Positions 1 to 8,739 of a DNA stretch of 64,000 nucleotides are shown here, in pieces. Both the position numbers and the translations under genes were made by a program. The notes under the pieces are model-generated. The model was not told the origin of the DNA, ran no database searches, and worked only from the letters and a program-made list of their open reading frames with translations. Origin of the DNA: Symbiodinium sp. CCMP2592 (Eukaryota; Sar; Dinophyceae; Suessiales; Symbiodiniaceae); assembly GCA_905221615.1 (NCBI GenBank), contig CAJNDT010003057.1, positions 141,501 to 205,500 of the forward strand, written 5' to 3'. Numbering within the stretch: the stretch's first letter is position 1; each line of letters begins with the position of its first letter.

Positions 1-3000
1 TTTGATGGTGAAGCAGTCCAGACCAAAGCCTTGAAGGTTCTGGACCAGGTAACGTGCCTACCTTTGTTTCGGTCAGTGATGAGTGCTGTGTCTCGTTGGT
101 CACAAGGGACTCCGCCTTCTCCGAGATCGAGGGCTGCCTTGATGGATTCGGGGTCCACTCACATTCTACGTGGACCTACTAGCCCAGAGGAGTGGGAAAA
201 AGCCAATGCGGTTCAGGTGAAGTTGGCAGGTGATGCAGTGACTTCTATGAGGCAAACCGACCGGGGCACCCTGCTTAACCCCGATGATGTGGCGCAAGTG
301 ATCGTGCCCTTGGGAAGAGTGATCTCAACTCTGGGATTCCGCCTCAACTGGACGCCAGAGTTCTGTCGTTTGGAAGGTCCAGCTGGGGAGGTTTTTCCTT
401 TGTCTGTGACCAATGGATGTCCTGAGGTCGATGATGAAGTGGCCAAGGAACTCATTACCAGATTGGAGGATTCTCATCTTCCCAGCCTCCAGGAGTCAAC
501 TGAGGCATCAGCGCGGATGCTCAAGAGGGTTCGTGCGAGCTGGTGGTCTTGCATGATGGACTATGTGAAGGATGGCAATGTGGCTGCGGGACGGGAGGCA
601 GTGGAGAAGGCATCCTTCCTGGGCTACAAGGAGATTCTTCAGAATGTCATGGTTGTGAGAAGACCCAAGCAGGGAATTTGGGAATTGATGAAGGCATTGA
701 CTTTGAACCGGAGATCTAGGAAACGCCTTCTCAGGTCTTCATCATGGGTGGTGAGGTGGGACTCGCCTTCCGTGGACCGTATAGCAGACCCTTTACGGCA
801 TTTGAGTTTCGTTGGAGAGACCATCTACGTGAACATGAACACTTTGCTGGTGGCCAATGAGTTTGTGGACCTCTGGAAGGTTGTGGCGTGGGCAGCTACT
901 ACGGGAAGGATAAGTTCCGTGGTGGCGCGGGACCGCGGGCACGGACGATGGGATGAGGCCAGCGCTGCCCTCCATCGAAGTAAAGTTCACTTGATGCATG
1001 CGATTGCCTCCGCAGGACGATCGTGGCAAGGCGGTGGAGCTACGAGGTTGTTGATTGAAGATCTCGTCTACAAGGAGGTGGAGATTCGTGATGGTGCGTC
1101 ATTGTGGCCGGCGTGGACCAACACCAAGGACGCGCGAGAGTATCTGGAGGAGATGGGCATTGCGGATGCCTCGATCGCCCAGTTCAAGGGTGATAGTTAC
1201 GTGAGATTGGCCAAGTTGAACAGCGATGCTGCTTGGAGATTGCATGTGGCCCGGAATCATCAGCCGTTCCGAAGAGACTGTGCAGTGTGCGTCAGGAACA
1301 GTGCAACGGGACACCAGCATCGTTCGACGCTGCATCCCATGGCCTATAGTCTGAGTGTGGACGTAGTGGGACCCTTAAAAGGGCACGGGCGTTCTCCAGA
1401 TGGAAAGTTCTTCAAGTACTTTGTGATTGGTGCTATGAGAATCCCTCAAGTTGAGGGAGCCGAAGGTCATCCGGAAGTTCGTGGCCATCCTCTTCCTGGT
1501 GGTGAGTCGGAAGAGGAGGAGATTATCCTGTCGGATGATGAGGACGGGGACTTCGGTGGTGGTGTTGGCGAAATTCAGGGTGTGGATCCAGCTGAGGAGG
1601 AGAAGGAGAGAAAGGTTTGGGAAGACCTTAAGAAGACCTTTAAGGAACCTATCCCAACCACTACGTTGTACTTTGCTGTCCCGGTGAACAACAAGAAGGC
1701 GGCTACAATGTTGCCGGCCGTCCAGAAGATCATCACCGAAGTGAAGGCGCTTGGATATCCGATCACCCGACTACATTCAGACAGAGGTGGTGAGTTTCGT
1801 GGCCACCTGGTTCGGAGATGGGCTTTGTCTCAGGGGATATGGCCTACAACGACTTCGGGATCAGATTCAGCGGCCAATGGGGTAGCAGAGTCGGGAGTGC
1901 GCTACCTTAAGCGCAGAGCCAGGATTCTCCTGGACAGCTCCGGTGTTACACGCGAAAACTGGCCCACGGCAGTGCAGTATGCGGCTGCGCAACAAAGGTG
2001 TGACCAACTTGGAGTTCTTCCACCTATGCCGGTGGCCTATGGAGCCAAGGTCTACGTGAAGACCAAGCGGTACAAGACCGGGGCTGTGGAGGACTTTGGA
2101 CCTCACTGGACTCAAGGACGATATGTGGGCCCGTCCTCGGATATCAGAGGGGGACATGTGATCTTGAAGGCCACGGGAACTTTCATTCAGACCACTCACG
2201 TGCGGGTCGCCCGTGACCCACCGTCTTTGGACGAGGTGACGCCTACCATAGTTGTTGAGCCTGAAGCGCATGAAGATGATGTTGGTGAACCTCCATTACC
2301 TCCACCTGATGTACCACCACCTCCGAGGAGAATGCGGTCAAAGGCGCCTATGGCTTCTAAAGTGGATGGTTTCTATCCAGATATCGAGAGTCTGGAAGAG
2401 GTGCATGTGGACATCTATGGCAATGATGTTGGGATGCCTCAAACCAAGTATCTCCGAGTTGGAGAAGTTCAATATGTGGAAGCTATTGCTGAGCAGTTTT
2501 ATAAGGAAGAAAAGTTTGATGAACCGAGTTGTGCTCGGCTTCTGGCTTTGGTAGCTGGAACATGTGGGAACTTGAAAGTTCCTCGGTCACCTGGTGGCGA
2601 GGGGATGATTGTGGGGGCCTATGTGCATGCGGGTTCCTTTGGCATCACTCGCTATGGGCGCGATCTTCCTTGGATGGCTCGCTACTTCAACACCTACTTG
2701 AAGGTGAAGATACAGAACTATTGGCCAGGGATGCAGTTTTCATGGACGACCTTTGCCTTGCAGGCAGCTAAGGAGATCCCTCGGCACAAAGATAGTCATA
2801 ATGAGAAGGGCACCTACAACTACGTGATGGAGTTGAATACGGACTCATTGGAGGGTCTGTGGGTGCAAGATCAAGGTGACGAACGAATGGTGGTGGGCGG
2901 TGAAAACGCTAAAGATCATCAGTGTGAAGGTCGAGATGGACAGCTATATGATGGCTGTTTGGTGAGCGTGAAACAGAAGCCGGCGGTGTTTGATCCAATG

Positions 3001-3444
3001 GTTCATCACGGGTACATCAATGAGGGTGGAGTGAAGTGGTTTTTGTCCGCCTATACCCCGCAGGGAGCATGCAAGCTCCAGAAACAAGATCAGGAGTACC
3101 TGAAAGGATTGAACTTTCCGGTGTGTGATCCAGAGGATGTTGTTCAGTCCGCCGACGGTGCTTGGGAAACCAGACCCAAGCTTCGGGCAACTTCCTTGCC
3201 ATCTGAAGTGCCGTGTTGTGGAGCTCATGGGCATGATGATGAGGTGGATTTTGTCACCGTTGGAGAGTGTGAGGCTACGTTGTGTGATTGGGCGTTGTAC
3301 ACAGAATGTCCTCTAGATGGAGGTGATGATGAAAGGTGTTTGAAGAAAGTGTGTGCTTCTGATGATCCAGGTCCTGAATTGCAAGCCCTTACTGTCGCTC
3401 AGAGTGTCCTCGATGATCAGAGGAGGAGATTGATGCGAGTTTGA
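1..3444 (+). CDS. Copia polyprotein, N-terminal part: protease, integrase, 2OG-oxygenase-like domain (5'-partial)
   Basis: The frame is open from base 1, so the true start is upstream; residues are counted from a TTG at 31. An aspartic protease motif DSGSTH has its aspartate at residue 39. The integrase zinc motif is H405, H410, C417, C420, and the catalytic triad is D444 (SVDVVGP), D584 (HSDRGGEF) and E620 (NGVAESG), a DD35E spacing. An acidic insertion of about 80 residues sits between the first two aspartates. Residues 870-1015 resemble the double-stranded beta-helix of 2OG-Fe(II) oxygenases: HKD at 919-921, a distal histidine at 993 in a FDPMVHH context, and lysine 1002 where the 2-oxoglutarate-binding arginine is expected. 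The tail after 1020 is not recognised. The frame ends at TGA 3442-3444, overlapping the RT frame. Confidence 0.85.
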   Translation, partial: FDGEAVQTKALKVLDQVTCLPLFRSVMSAVSRWSQGTPPSPRSRAALMDSGSTHILRGPTSPEEWEKANAVQVKLAGDAVTSMRQTDRGTLLNPDDVAQVIVPLGRVISTLGFRLNWTPEFCRLEGPAGEVFPLSVTNGCPEVDDEVAKELITRLEDSHLPSLQESTEASARMLKRVRASWWSCMMDYVKDGNVAAGREAVEKASFLGYKEILQNVMVVRRPKQGIWELMKALTLNRRSRKRLLRSSSWVVRWDSPSVDRIADPLRHLSFVGETIYVNMNTLLVANEFVDLWKVVAWAATTGRISSVVARDRGHGRWDEASAALHRSKVHLMHAIASAGRSWQGGGATRLLIEDLVYKEVEIRDGASLWPAWTNTKDAREYLEEMGIADASIAQFKGDSYVRLAKLNSDAAWRLHVARNHQPFRRDCAVCVRNSATGHQHRSTLHPMAYSLSVDVVGPLKGHGRSPDGKFFKYFVIGAMRIPQVEGAEGHPEVRGHPLPGGESEEEEIILSDDEDGDFGGGVGEIQGVDPAEEEKERKVWEDLKKTFKEPIPTTTLYFAVPVNNKKAATMLPAVQKIITEVKALGYPITRLHSDRGGEFRGHLVRRWALSQGIWPTTTSGSDSAANGVAESGVRYLKRRARILLDSSGVTRENWPTAVQYAAAQQRCDQLGVLPPMPVAYGAKVYVKTKRYKTGAVEDFGPHWTQGRYVGPSSDIRGGHVILKATGTFIQTTHVRVARDPPSLDEVTPTIVVEPEAHEDDVGEPPLPPPDVPPPPRRMRSKAPMASKVDGFYPDIESLEEVHVDIYGNDVGMPQTKYLRVGEVQYVEAIAEQFYKEEKFDEPSCARLLALVAGTCGNLKVPRSPGGEGMIVGAYVHAGSFGITRYGRDLPWMARYFNTYLKVKIQNYWPGMQFSWTTFALQAAKEIPRHKDSHNEKGTYNYVMELNTDSLEGLWVQDQGDERMVVGGENAKDHQCEGRDGQLYDGCLVSVKQKPAVFDPMVHHGYINEGGVKWFLSAYTPQGACKLQKQDQEYLKGLNFPVCDPEDVVQSADGAWETRPKLRATSLPSEVPCCGAHGHDDEVDFVTVGECEATLCDWALYTECPLDGGDDERCLKKVCASDDPGPELQALTVAQSVLDDQRRRLMRV
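3417..3444 (+). other. -1 frame junction between the two copia ORFs
   Basis: The upstream frame ends at TGA 3442-3444, and the RT frame is stop-free from 3417, so both can be joined only inside this 28 bp window by a -1 step. No canonical X XXY YYZ heptamer is visible here. A one-base deletion is the simpler explanation, and programmed frameshifting is possible but unsupported. Confidence 0.6.
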
Positions 3445-5864
3445 AGGAAGATCTGGCTTGCAATGTGGAGCATTGGGCGTCGTTGGGTTTGTATGATCAA
3501 CCAAGGCTGGCGAAGTTAGAGCCAGAGTATGTTGAGAATGTGGAGGCGATCATTCAGAAGGCCGTCGATGACAAAGTTCCTTTGAGGCACACGTACAACG
3601 TAAGCCCCCAAGAAGCTCGTGCAGCGATTGAAAGGTGGCGACCTGCCATTACGAAGGAAGTTGGCGTTGTGGAGAAGGGGTTCGTCAGGGTCACTGATGA
3701 CGATGTTACGAAGCTCCGGCGGGATGGCTATGTGATTCAGGAGCTGCCGTCTAAGTTGGTTTATACTGTGAAGCCTCCTCCAAGTGATGCACCCGCGGAC
3801 GGTGAAAATGCATTTTGCAAGAGGAAAGCCAGAGTGGTTTGCTGCGGCAACTATGCTCCTGATGATCAGACTGACGTGTTTGCCTCAGGTGCTGCCGCTG
3901 AGAGCCTTCGGTCGAACCTAACCTACAGTGCTCGGCGGAAGTGGCGGTCCGGGATAGTTGATGTCACTGGAGCGTTTATGTTGACCCCGCTCCCGCAAGG
4001 TCGCGGTCAAGTCATATACATTGTGCGGCCTCCAGCTGCTTTGGTGCAACTGGGCTTAGCGCAGCCCAACGAAAGATGGCAGTTGACCCACGGCATGTAC
4101 GGTCTCCGACAATCCCCTAAGCTTTGGGCAGGCTATCGCGATGGGATGTTGGGGAAACTTGAAGTGGATGTTGAGGGCCGGCTCTGGGCAATGAAGAAAG
4201 GAACAGCGGAGACCAACTTGTGGATGATCTACGAAGTCGGCAAGCCGTTTCATGGAGAGCCCGGTGGCACGATCCTGCTCTATGTCGATGACATCCTGGT
4301 GTCGGGTCCGTTGAGTCTTGTGACGGCAGTGGCAGAAGGAGTGGGAAAGCTGTGGAAGACTTCAGAGCTTGAAGTCTTGGCCCCCGGCCGAGATATTCGG
4401 TTTTTGGGATGTGAGATTGGAACCAATGAGGAGATGGACACGATCTACATCCACCAGCGCCCCTACATCGAGGAGATCCTTAGAAGCCACAACGTGCAGC
4501 CAACGGAACAATCCCCGATTCAAGCACCACGTGAAATGGTTACTTTCGAGGCCTTTGAGAACGAGGACAAGGGCACCGAAGACCAAGTGAAACAGGCACA
4601 ACGTCTATGTGGAGAACTTTTGTGGCTGGCTCAGCGCTCGCGACCAGACCTGAGCTTTGTTGTCAGTGCTATGGGGAGCCTTCTCACTCGAGCTGCGCCG
4701 CGATGTTTGCAGATTGGGCGGAGGCTGTTATCATACCTTCAGAGGTCAAAAGGTTTGAGTTTGACTTTGAGGCCCGAAGGAACTGAGTTTGTCGCGTTCT
4801 CTGACAGCAGCTTTGCCCCGGAAGGAGCAAGGAGTCACTCGGGCATCTTACTCACATGGATGAATGCCCCAATTAGTTGGCGTGCTGCCCGGCAACCATT
4901 CGTTTGCTTATCGACTGCAGAGTGCGAATTAGTGGCATCAATAGAAGCCCTAACAATGGCGAAATCTCTCCAGGCGGTACTACAACAACTTGATCCCTCC
5001 CTCGAGAAGATTGTGTTGGGTGTTGACAATCAGGCGGCGATCGCATTGGCTACTCCCTCCTCGAATGTGTCTTGGAGGACGAGGCATTTGCGAGTTCGAG
5101 CTGCCTACGTTCATGAACAGGTAGAAAGTGATCAGGTTTGCATCAGGTTCATCCCTGGGAAGGACCAAAAGGCAGATCTGTTGACCAAGAGCTTTCCTCG
5201 ACAGCGCTTGCAGGAGTTAGTGACTTTGTGGGGATTTGTTGATTTGATCCATGAGGTTGCTAAGGTTGCGATGATGAAAGCTATGCTGTTCTGCATGATG
5301 GTTCAGACCACTCGGGCTTCTTCACTGGAGCCGTTGCAGTTGGATACCTCGTTCGAGCTCTATGCAGTGGTCTTGATAGCAGGAATTGCGTTGGTTGCGC
5401 TCTGGGAAGCCGTATGGTGGTGTTGGTACCGATGCTGCGGGAACCCTGAGAGTTCTCGCTCAGGCCGCCGATTGCGACAACTGCAGGAAACTGTGCAGCG
5501 TGAGTTGGCAGCGCAGATGGCTGAAATCGAGCTTCCTGCAGAGCCTTTGGGCGGAGCGAGACCTCCGGCATCTACAAGTTCGAGTTCGTCTATGTCATCC
5601 ACAATTGGCCGTGGGCGAAGATCTACGAGACGGACTAGCGCTGAGGTTGCTACACAGACGGATCCGTTACCACCGCCTTCGGCACCCGTGGGAGTGAGGG
5701 AGATCTTGGTGCCACAATGGCATCCGGGTCCTATATACGTTTCCGGCAATGGAGACCACTTTCACACAGTGTGTAATTGTTGGGGACTACGTAATGTTCA
5801 CAAGCCGAGAAGATTGATGTTTTGCAATTTGTGCCAGAACCACAGTGGACAGTCAATGTACTAA
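3417..5864 (+). CDS. Copia polyprotein, C-terminal part: reverse transcriptase, RNase H, membrane/zinc tail
   Basis: This frame is open from 3417, just after TGA 3414-3416, and lies at -1 to the preceding ORF. No clear start codon exists, so it is best read as the continuation of the polyprotein. Residues are counted from 3441. RT motifs are D174 (DVTGAF), the MYGLRQSPKLW block and YVDDIL with D283 and D284. RNase H carboxylates are D455 (FSDSSF), E494 (TAECE), D529 (GVDNQ) and D579 (KADLLTK), all present. A hydrophobic segment at about 640-665 looks like one membrane helix. The C-terminus holds H775, C778, C780, C795 and C798, a possible zinc site. The tail is unusual for copia Pol and recurs in the second element. 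Confidence 0.85.
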   Translation, partial: SEEEIDASLKEDLACNVEHWASLGLYDQPRLAKLEPEYVENVEAIIQKAVDDKVPLRHTYNVSPQEARAAIERWRPAITKEVGVVEKGFVRVTDDDVTKLRRDGYVIQELPSKLVYTVKPPPSDAPADGENAFCKRKARVVCCGNYAPDDQTDVFASGAAAESLRSNLTYSARRKWRSGIVDVTGAFMLTPLPQGRGQVIYIVRPPAALVQLGLAQPNERWQLTHGMYGLRQSPKLWAGYRDGMLGKLEVDVEGRLWAMKKGTAETNLWMIYEVGKPFHGEPGGTILLYVDDILVSGPLSLVTAVAEGVGKLWKTSELEVLAPGRDIRFLGCEIGTNEEMDTIYIHQRPYIEEILRSHNVQPTEQSPIQAPREMVTFEAFENEDKGTEDQVKQAQRLCGELLWLAQRSRPDLSFVVSAMGSLLTRAAPRCLQIGRRLLSYLQRSKGLSLTLRPEGTEFVAFSDSSFAPEGARSHSGILLTWMNAPISWRAARQPFVCLSTAECELVASIEALTMAKSLQAVLQQLDPSLEKIVLGVDNQAAIALATPSSNVSWRTRHLRVRAAYVHEQVESDQVCIRFIPGKDQKADLLTKSFPRQRLQELVTLWGFVDLIHEVAKVAMMKAMLFCMMVQTTRASSLEPLQLDTSFELYAVVLIAGIALVALWEAVWWCWYRCCGNPESSRSGRRLRQLQETVQRELAAQMAEIELPAEPLGGARPPASTSSSSSMSSTIGRGRRSTRRTSAEVATQTDPLPPPSAPVGVREILVPQWHPGPIYVSGNGDHFHTVCNCWGLRNVHKPRRLMFCNLCQNHSGQSMY

Positions 5865-5918
5865 AAGCCTGACTTGATGCATAAAGTGATGGTCATTCTC
5901 TTCGAAGTAAGAGATGAC

Positions 5919-6053
5919 CAAGGAGGAGTGTTGAATCCTCTGTTGTCAGGCTTGTCTATGAAAGCGTGTGGTCATGAGGCACAGTTGTTGCATGATGGAG
6001 CCTTGATGGCACGAGAGTTAGTTGTGAGGCCGAGATGGCCATGCAGCATTACA
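5919..6053 (+). repeat. Polypurine tract and candidate 3' LTR of copia element 1
   Basis: A purine-rich run (AAGGAGGAG, ending at 5928) lies 64 bp after the polyprotein stop and is followed by TGTTGAATCC, a typical copia LTR start. A matching CA end is proposed at 6052-6053 (CATTACA), giving an LTR of about 125 bp. The second copia element has an LTR that starts TGTTGAATTC and ends TTTTACA at a similar length. The 5' LTR of this copy is outside the window, so the end point is inferred from this resemblance. Confidence 0.5.
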
Positions 6054-6341
6054 TGTCCGCACGTACAGAGTTTGTGCTAAGCACGACTAGGCAGGCATGT
6101 AACAGCTGGCACCACAGACTAACTTTGCAGTTGCGGAAAATCAATTCGACTTCAAGCTTTCGCGGTGCGCCATGATCAGCATGAACGGGATCCAGGACGG
6201 GACCTCTGCCCCTTTGTCTCAACACCTGAACTCGGCCCGGACGGCTAAGCTGGGGGACCACCTGGAAGGTGCGAAACGAGGCCTTTTCAAAGGCGTGTCC
6301 GCCCTGCATAATTAAGGAGTACCTCCGGCCAAGCGCGGAGA
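6054..6341. other. Spacer between copia element 1 and the DIRS-like remnant
   Basis: About 290 bp with no convincing coding frame. It may include the degraded 5' part of the DIRS-like element, because short open frames here run toward the RT. No inverted terminal repeats were seen. Confidence 0.4.
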
Positions 6342-8590
6342 ATGGGGTGCCGAGCCGTAGGGAAGCTCCTCTCCGTAGGGAGGAAGCCAAGAACCACGGG
6401 TCCGTGTACGGCTACGAAGATCGAAGAGCTCCTCCAGAAGGCGTGGAAGGACGCAGCCTACGGCGCAGCTCTGCTGGTGGACCCCGCTGAAGGAGTGGTC
6501 GAACAACTGTTCCGGATCGCAGGCGTGACCGAGAGCCCGCTAGGACGAGTGCCCAAGCAGAACCCGGACAGGACTATCTCGTCGGAGGGCAGGCCCATCA
6601 ACGACATGAGAAGGCAGAACGAGGCTGGCTCGAAGTACAACCACCCCGCTCCCCAACCCAGGCATCACGCAGTTGCAAGGCAGTCTCTGTGGTGGAGGGC
6701 AAGACACCCTGGCATCCCTCAGCGGTGCGCCAAACGCGATGTGCCACGCGCTTTCAAGTGGCATTTCTTGGCTTCAGGATGTTCCAGAGTTTGCCGTCCG
6801 TCTGGCAGGCTTGATCATACTCAGCCTAGCGATGCCCTTCGGATGGGTGGGCTCCCCTGGGGAATTTGTGGCCTGGAGCGCCGCCGCGAAGGCGCATCAT
6901 GGGTCGTTCCGCCCTGAGGACCCTCGGTTCAACGACGTCGTGCCGTATGAGTCGAAGTGGTTGATGGACGACGGAGTGGTGGTGGAACCCCTGGTCGGCA
7001 CTCGAGTCTTTGACTCGTTGGCGGTGCTCGATGAGACCATGAAGTTGGTCTGGGGCCCTGAAGGGGTAAATGTGGAAAAGATGGCAGAGGAAGGGGAGCC
7101 CTCGGCGACCCAACTGTTATGGGGACTCCACATGGACTTTGAGCAACATCAGATGGAGAATGAAGGCCAAGTACCTGCTGGGGGAACCGGCTTTACAAAG
7201 AGGGTGTAGGGAAGTCCCACTTGGCCTGCTTCAGGAGGTCATCGGGTGCGCCCAATACTGGACAGTTGCTTGCCCGGCCGTCACCCCGCATCTCCCTTCT
7301 TTGTATTGCCTCCTTCAAGGGAACCTCCAAGGCCAAGGTCGAAAAGAGGTCAAAGGAAAGGCTCAAACCCTTCTCAGGGTCGAGGCTAGTGATCCTCAGG
7401 AGGAATCCCTTAGATGGGAAAACTTTTGGGACGCTCTGGATTTCATTCGGCTCCAACTGGAGGCCCCGTTGCAGTCTAGCTTCGCCTCTGTTTTCGAAAA
7501 GCTACTGCCTATCCGTGAGAGGCTCGCTCTCCCAGGTGCTACCGCCCGAACGCGGATCACAGGAGGTGATGCCACTCTTGATAGGATTGGGGCAGTCGAT
7601 TGGGGGGCCAAGGTCTTCCATGCGTCCACGGTGGACAGGTTTCAGGACGCATTGCGAGCGGTAGCCTCGGCGGAGGACGAGGCCGATATTATCTCCATCA
7701 TGGAACTGCTCGCCTTCGTTGTTCTCGCCTGCCATCGAAAGCAAAACTGGGATGGGGAGCTTGTCCTGTATGTCACGGATAACTCCAATGTTCGGAGTTG
7801 GCTCTACAAGCGTCGCCCAGGTAATAGGGTTGCTAGCCTGCTCATTAGGCTTGTCCAGCGTTTGGAGTGTGAGCACAACTTCACGGTCCATCCCATTTAT
7901 ATCCGCACTTATCGGAACCAACTTGCGGACTGGCTGAGTCGGGAAGACTTGGGAGTGGTTCGGGAACGGCTTAGGGCCGACGGTTGGGAAGAGACTCCAG
8001 GGGAAATTCACTGGGAGGAGTTCCTCCAGGACGCAAAGCGCTCCGCTCTGGTTTTGCCTCTTGGTTTCGACCCAAGCGCGCAAAAAGCCCGCCAGCTCAC
8101 CCACACCCCTGATTCCCCCAAACCCTCGCTGAAACATGTGTGCCTTCGCGAGGCCTGGGAGGTATGGCATGTGGACGATTTCCCGGAGCTCACTAGCTGC
8201 GCCATTGCTCTCCGGCTTTTTCGCGCCTGGGAAAAGGGGAGTCACGGCAATGCCTGGTTCACCTTCTCCCAGGACCCTCAAGGCAAGGAGAGAGCTCGTT
8301 TCTGGGCTCAATTGAAATCAAGCCAGAATCGCCTCGGCAAGCTCGTTGTCGACTGCCCAAGGCAGATGGATACCTCTCAGCTGGAGTCGGGCATACGAGA
8401 GATTCTTCCAGCCTGGCGATATTTTCGCAACCTTTGGGGAAATTCGAGCTTGGCGACGTTTTGGCAACCTCTGATGCGGAAAACATCGCCAGGCTCGAAT
8501 TTCACCAAAGAAACAAAGCTGGAACTGCGAAAACTTTGCCAGGTTCGAATTTCCACCAAAATTCCAACTGCGGCCCCGCATTCCCCATAG
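6342..8590 (+). pseudogene. DIRS-like reverse transcriptase-RNase H remnant
   Basis: Three frames must be joined to read one protein. In frame 6342-~6760 the fingers/palm start is visible (SPLGRVPKQNPDRTISSEGR and KRDVPRAFKW, aspartate at 6738-6740). The frame then moves to 6673-7209, with MPFGWVGSPGEF and the catalytic LMDDG (aspartates at 6967-6972). At about 7160 it moves to 7070-8590, with a thumb-like CAQYWTVACP block and an RNase H domain: D at 7598 (GAVDWGAK), E at 7703 (IMELLAF), D at 7778 (VTDNSN), D at 7928 (LADWLSR). This RT type is that of DIRS-like elements rather than copia. No tyrosine recombinase is visible. The last ~60 codons run through a short inverted-repeat cluster, so the 3' end has been overwritten. 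Two frameshifts make this a pseudogene. Confidence 0.75.
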
Positions 8591-8690
8591 ATGCCAGGAT
8601 TTCGGGAACTTTGTGGAAATTCGAGCTTGGCGATGTTTTCGCATCTCACGCTTTTCAACATTTGGGGAAATTCGAGACTGGCGATGTTTA
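8409..8690. repeat. Cluster of ~30 bp repeats in both orientations
   Basis: A core close to GAAATTCGAGCYTGGCGAT followed by GTTTTCGCA occurs at about 8436-8466, 8610-8646 and 8664-8690 on the plus strand and at about 8476-8505 and 8525-8556 on the minus strand; a half unit sits at 8411-8430. Opposite copies could fold into long hairpins. The open frame of the DIRS-like remnant reads through the first copies, which suggests they invaded or replaced its 3' end. Confidence 0.75.
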
Positions 8691-8739
8691 CCTCAGATGC
8701 GAGAACTTCGGTAGGGATGCGCAGCAGTTTGGAACAAGA

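Larger units (their letters stand above)
1..6053 (+). mobile_element. Ty1/copia LTR retrotransposon, 5' part outside window
   Basis: The protein order is protease, integrase, extra oxygenase-like domain, reverse transcriptase, RNase H, with integrase before RT. That order defines the Ty1/copia superfamily. The left LTR, primer site and gag lie before base 1. The right end is put at 6053, where a TG...CA segment (5929-6053) follows a purine run. A -1 frame break at 3417-3444 separates the oxygenase-like region from RT, so this copy is probably inactive unless the break is translational. The right edge is inferred, because no second LTR is available for comparison. Confidence 0.85.

Noticed and set aside
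3417-3444. Programmed frameshift in copia element 1
   Set aside because: No X XXY YYZ heptamer in phase; a one-base deletion is simpler.
7960-8400. DNA methyltransferase or tyrosine recombinase after the DIRS-like RNase H
   Set aside because: Such domains accompany some elements of this type, but I could not find the PC, ENV or R...HxxR...Y motifs here.
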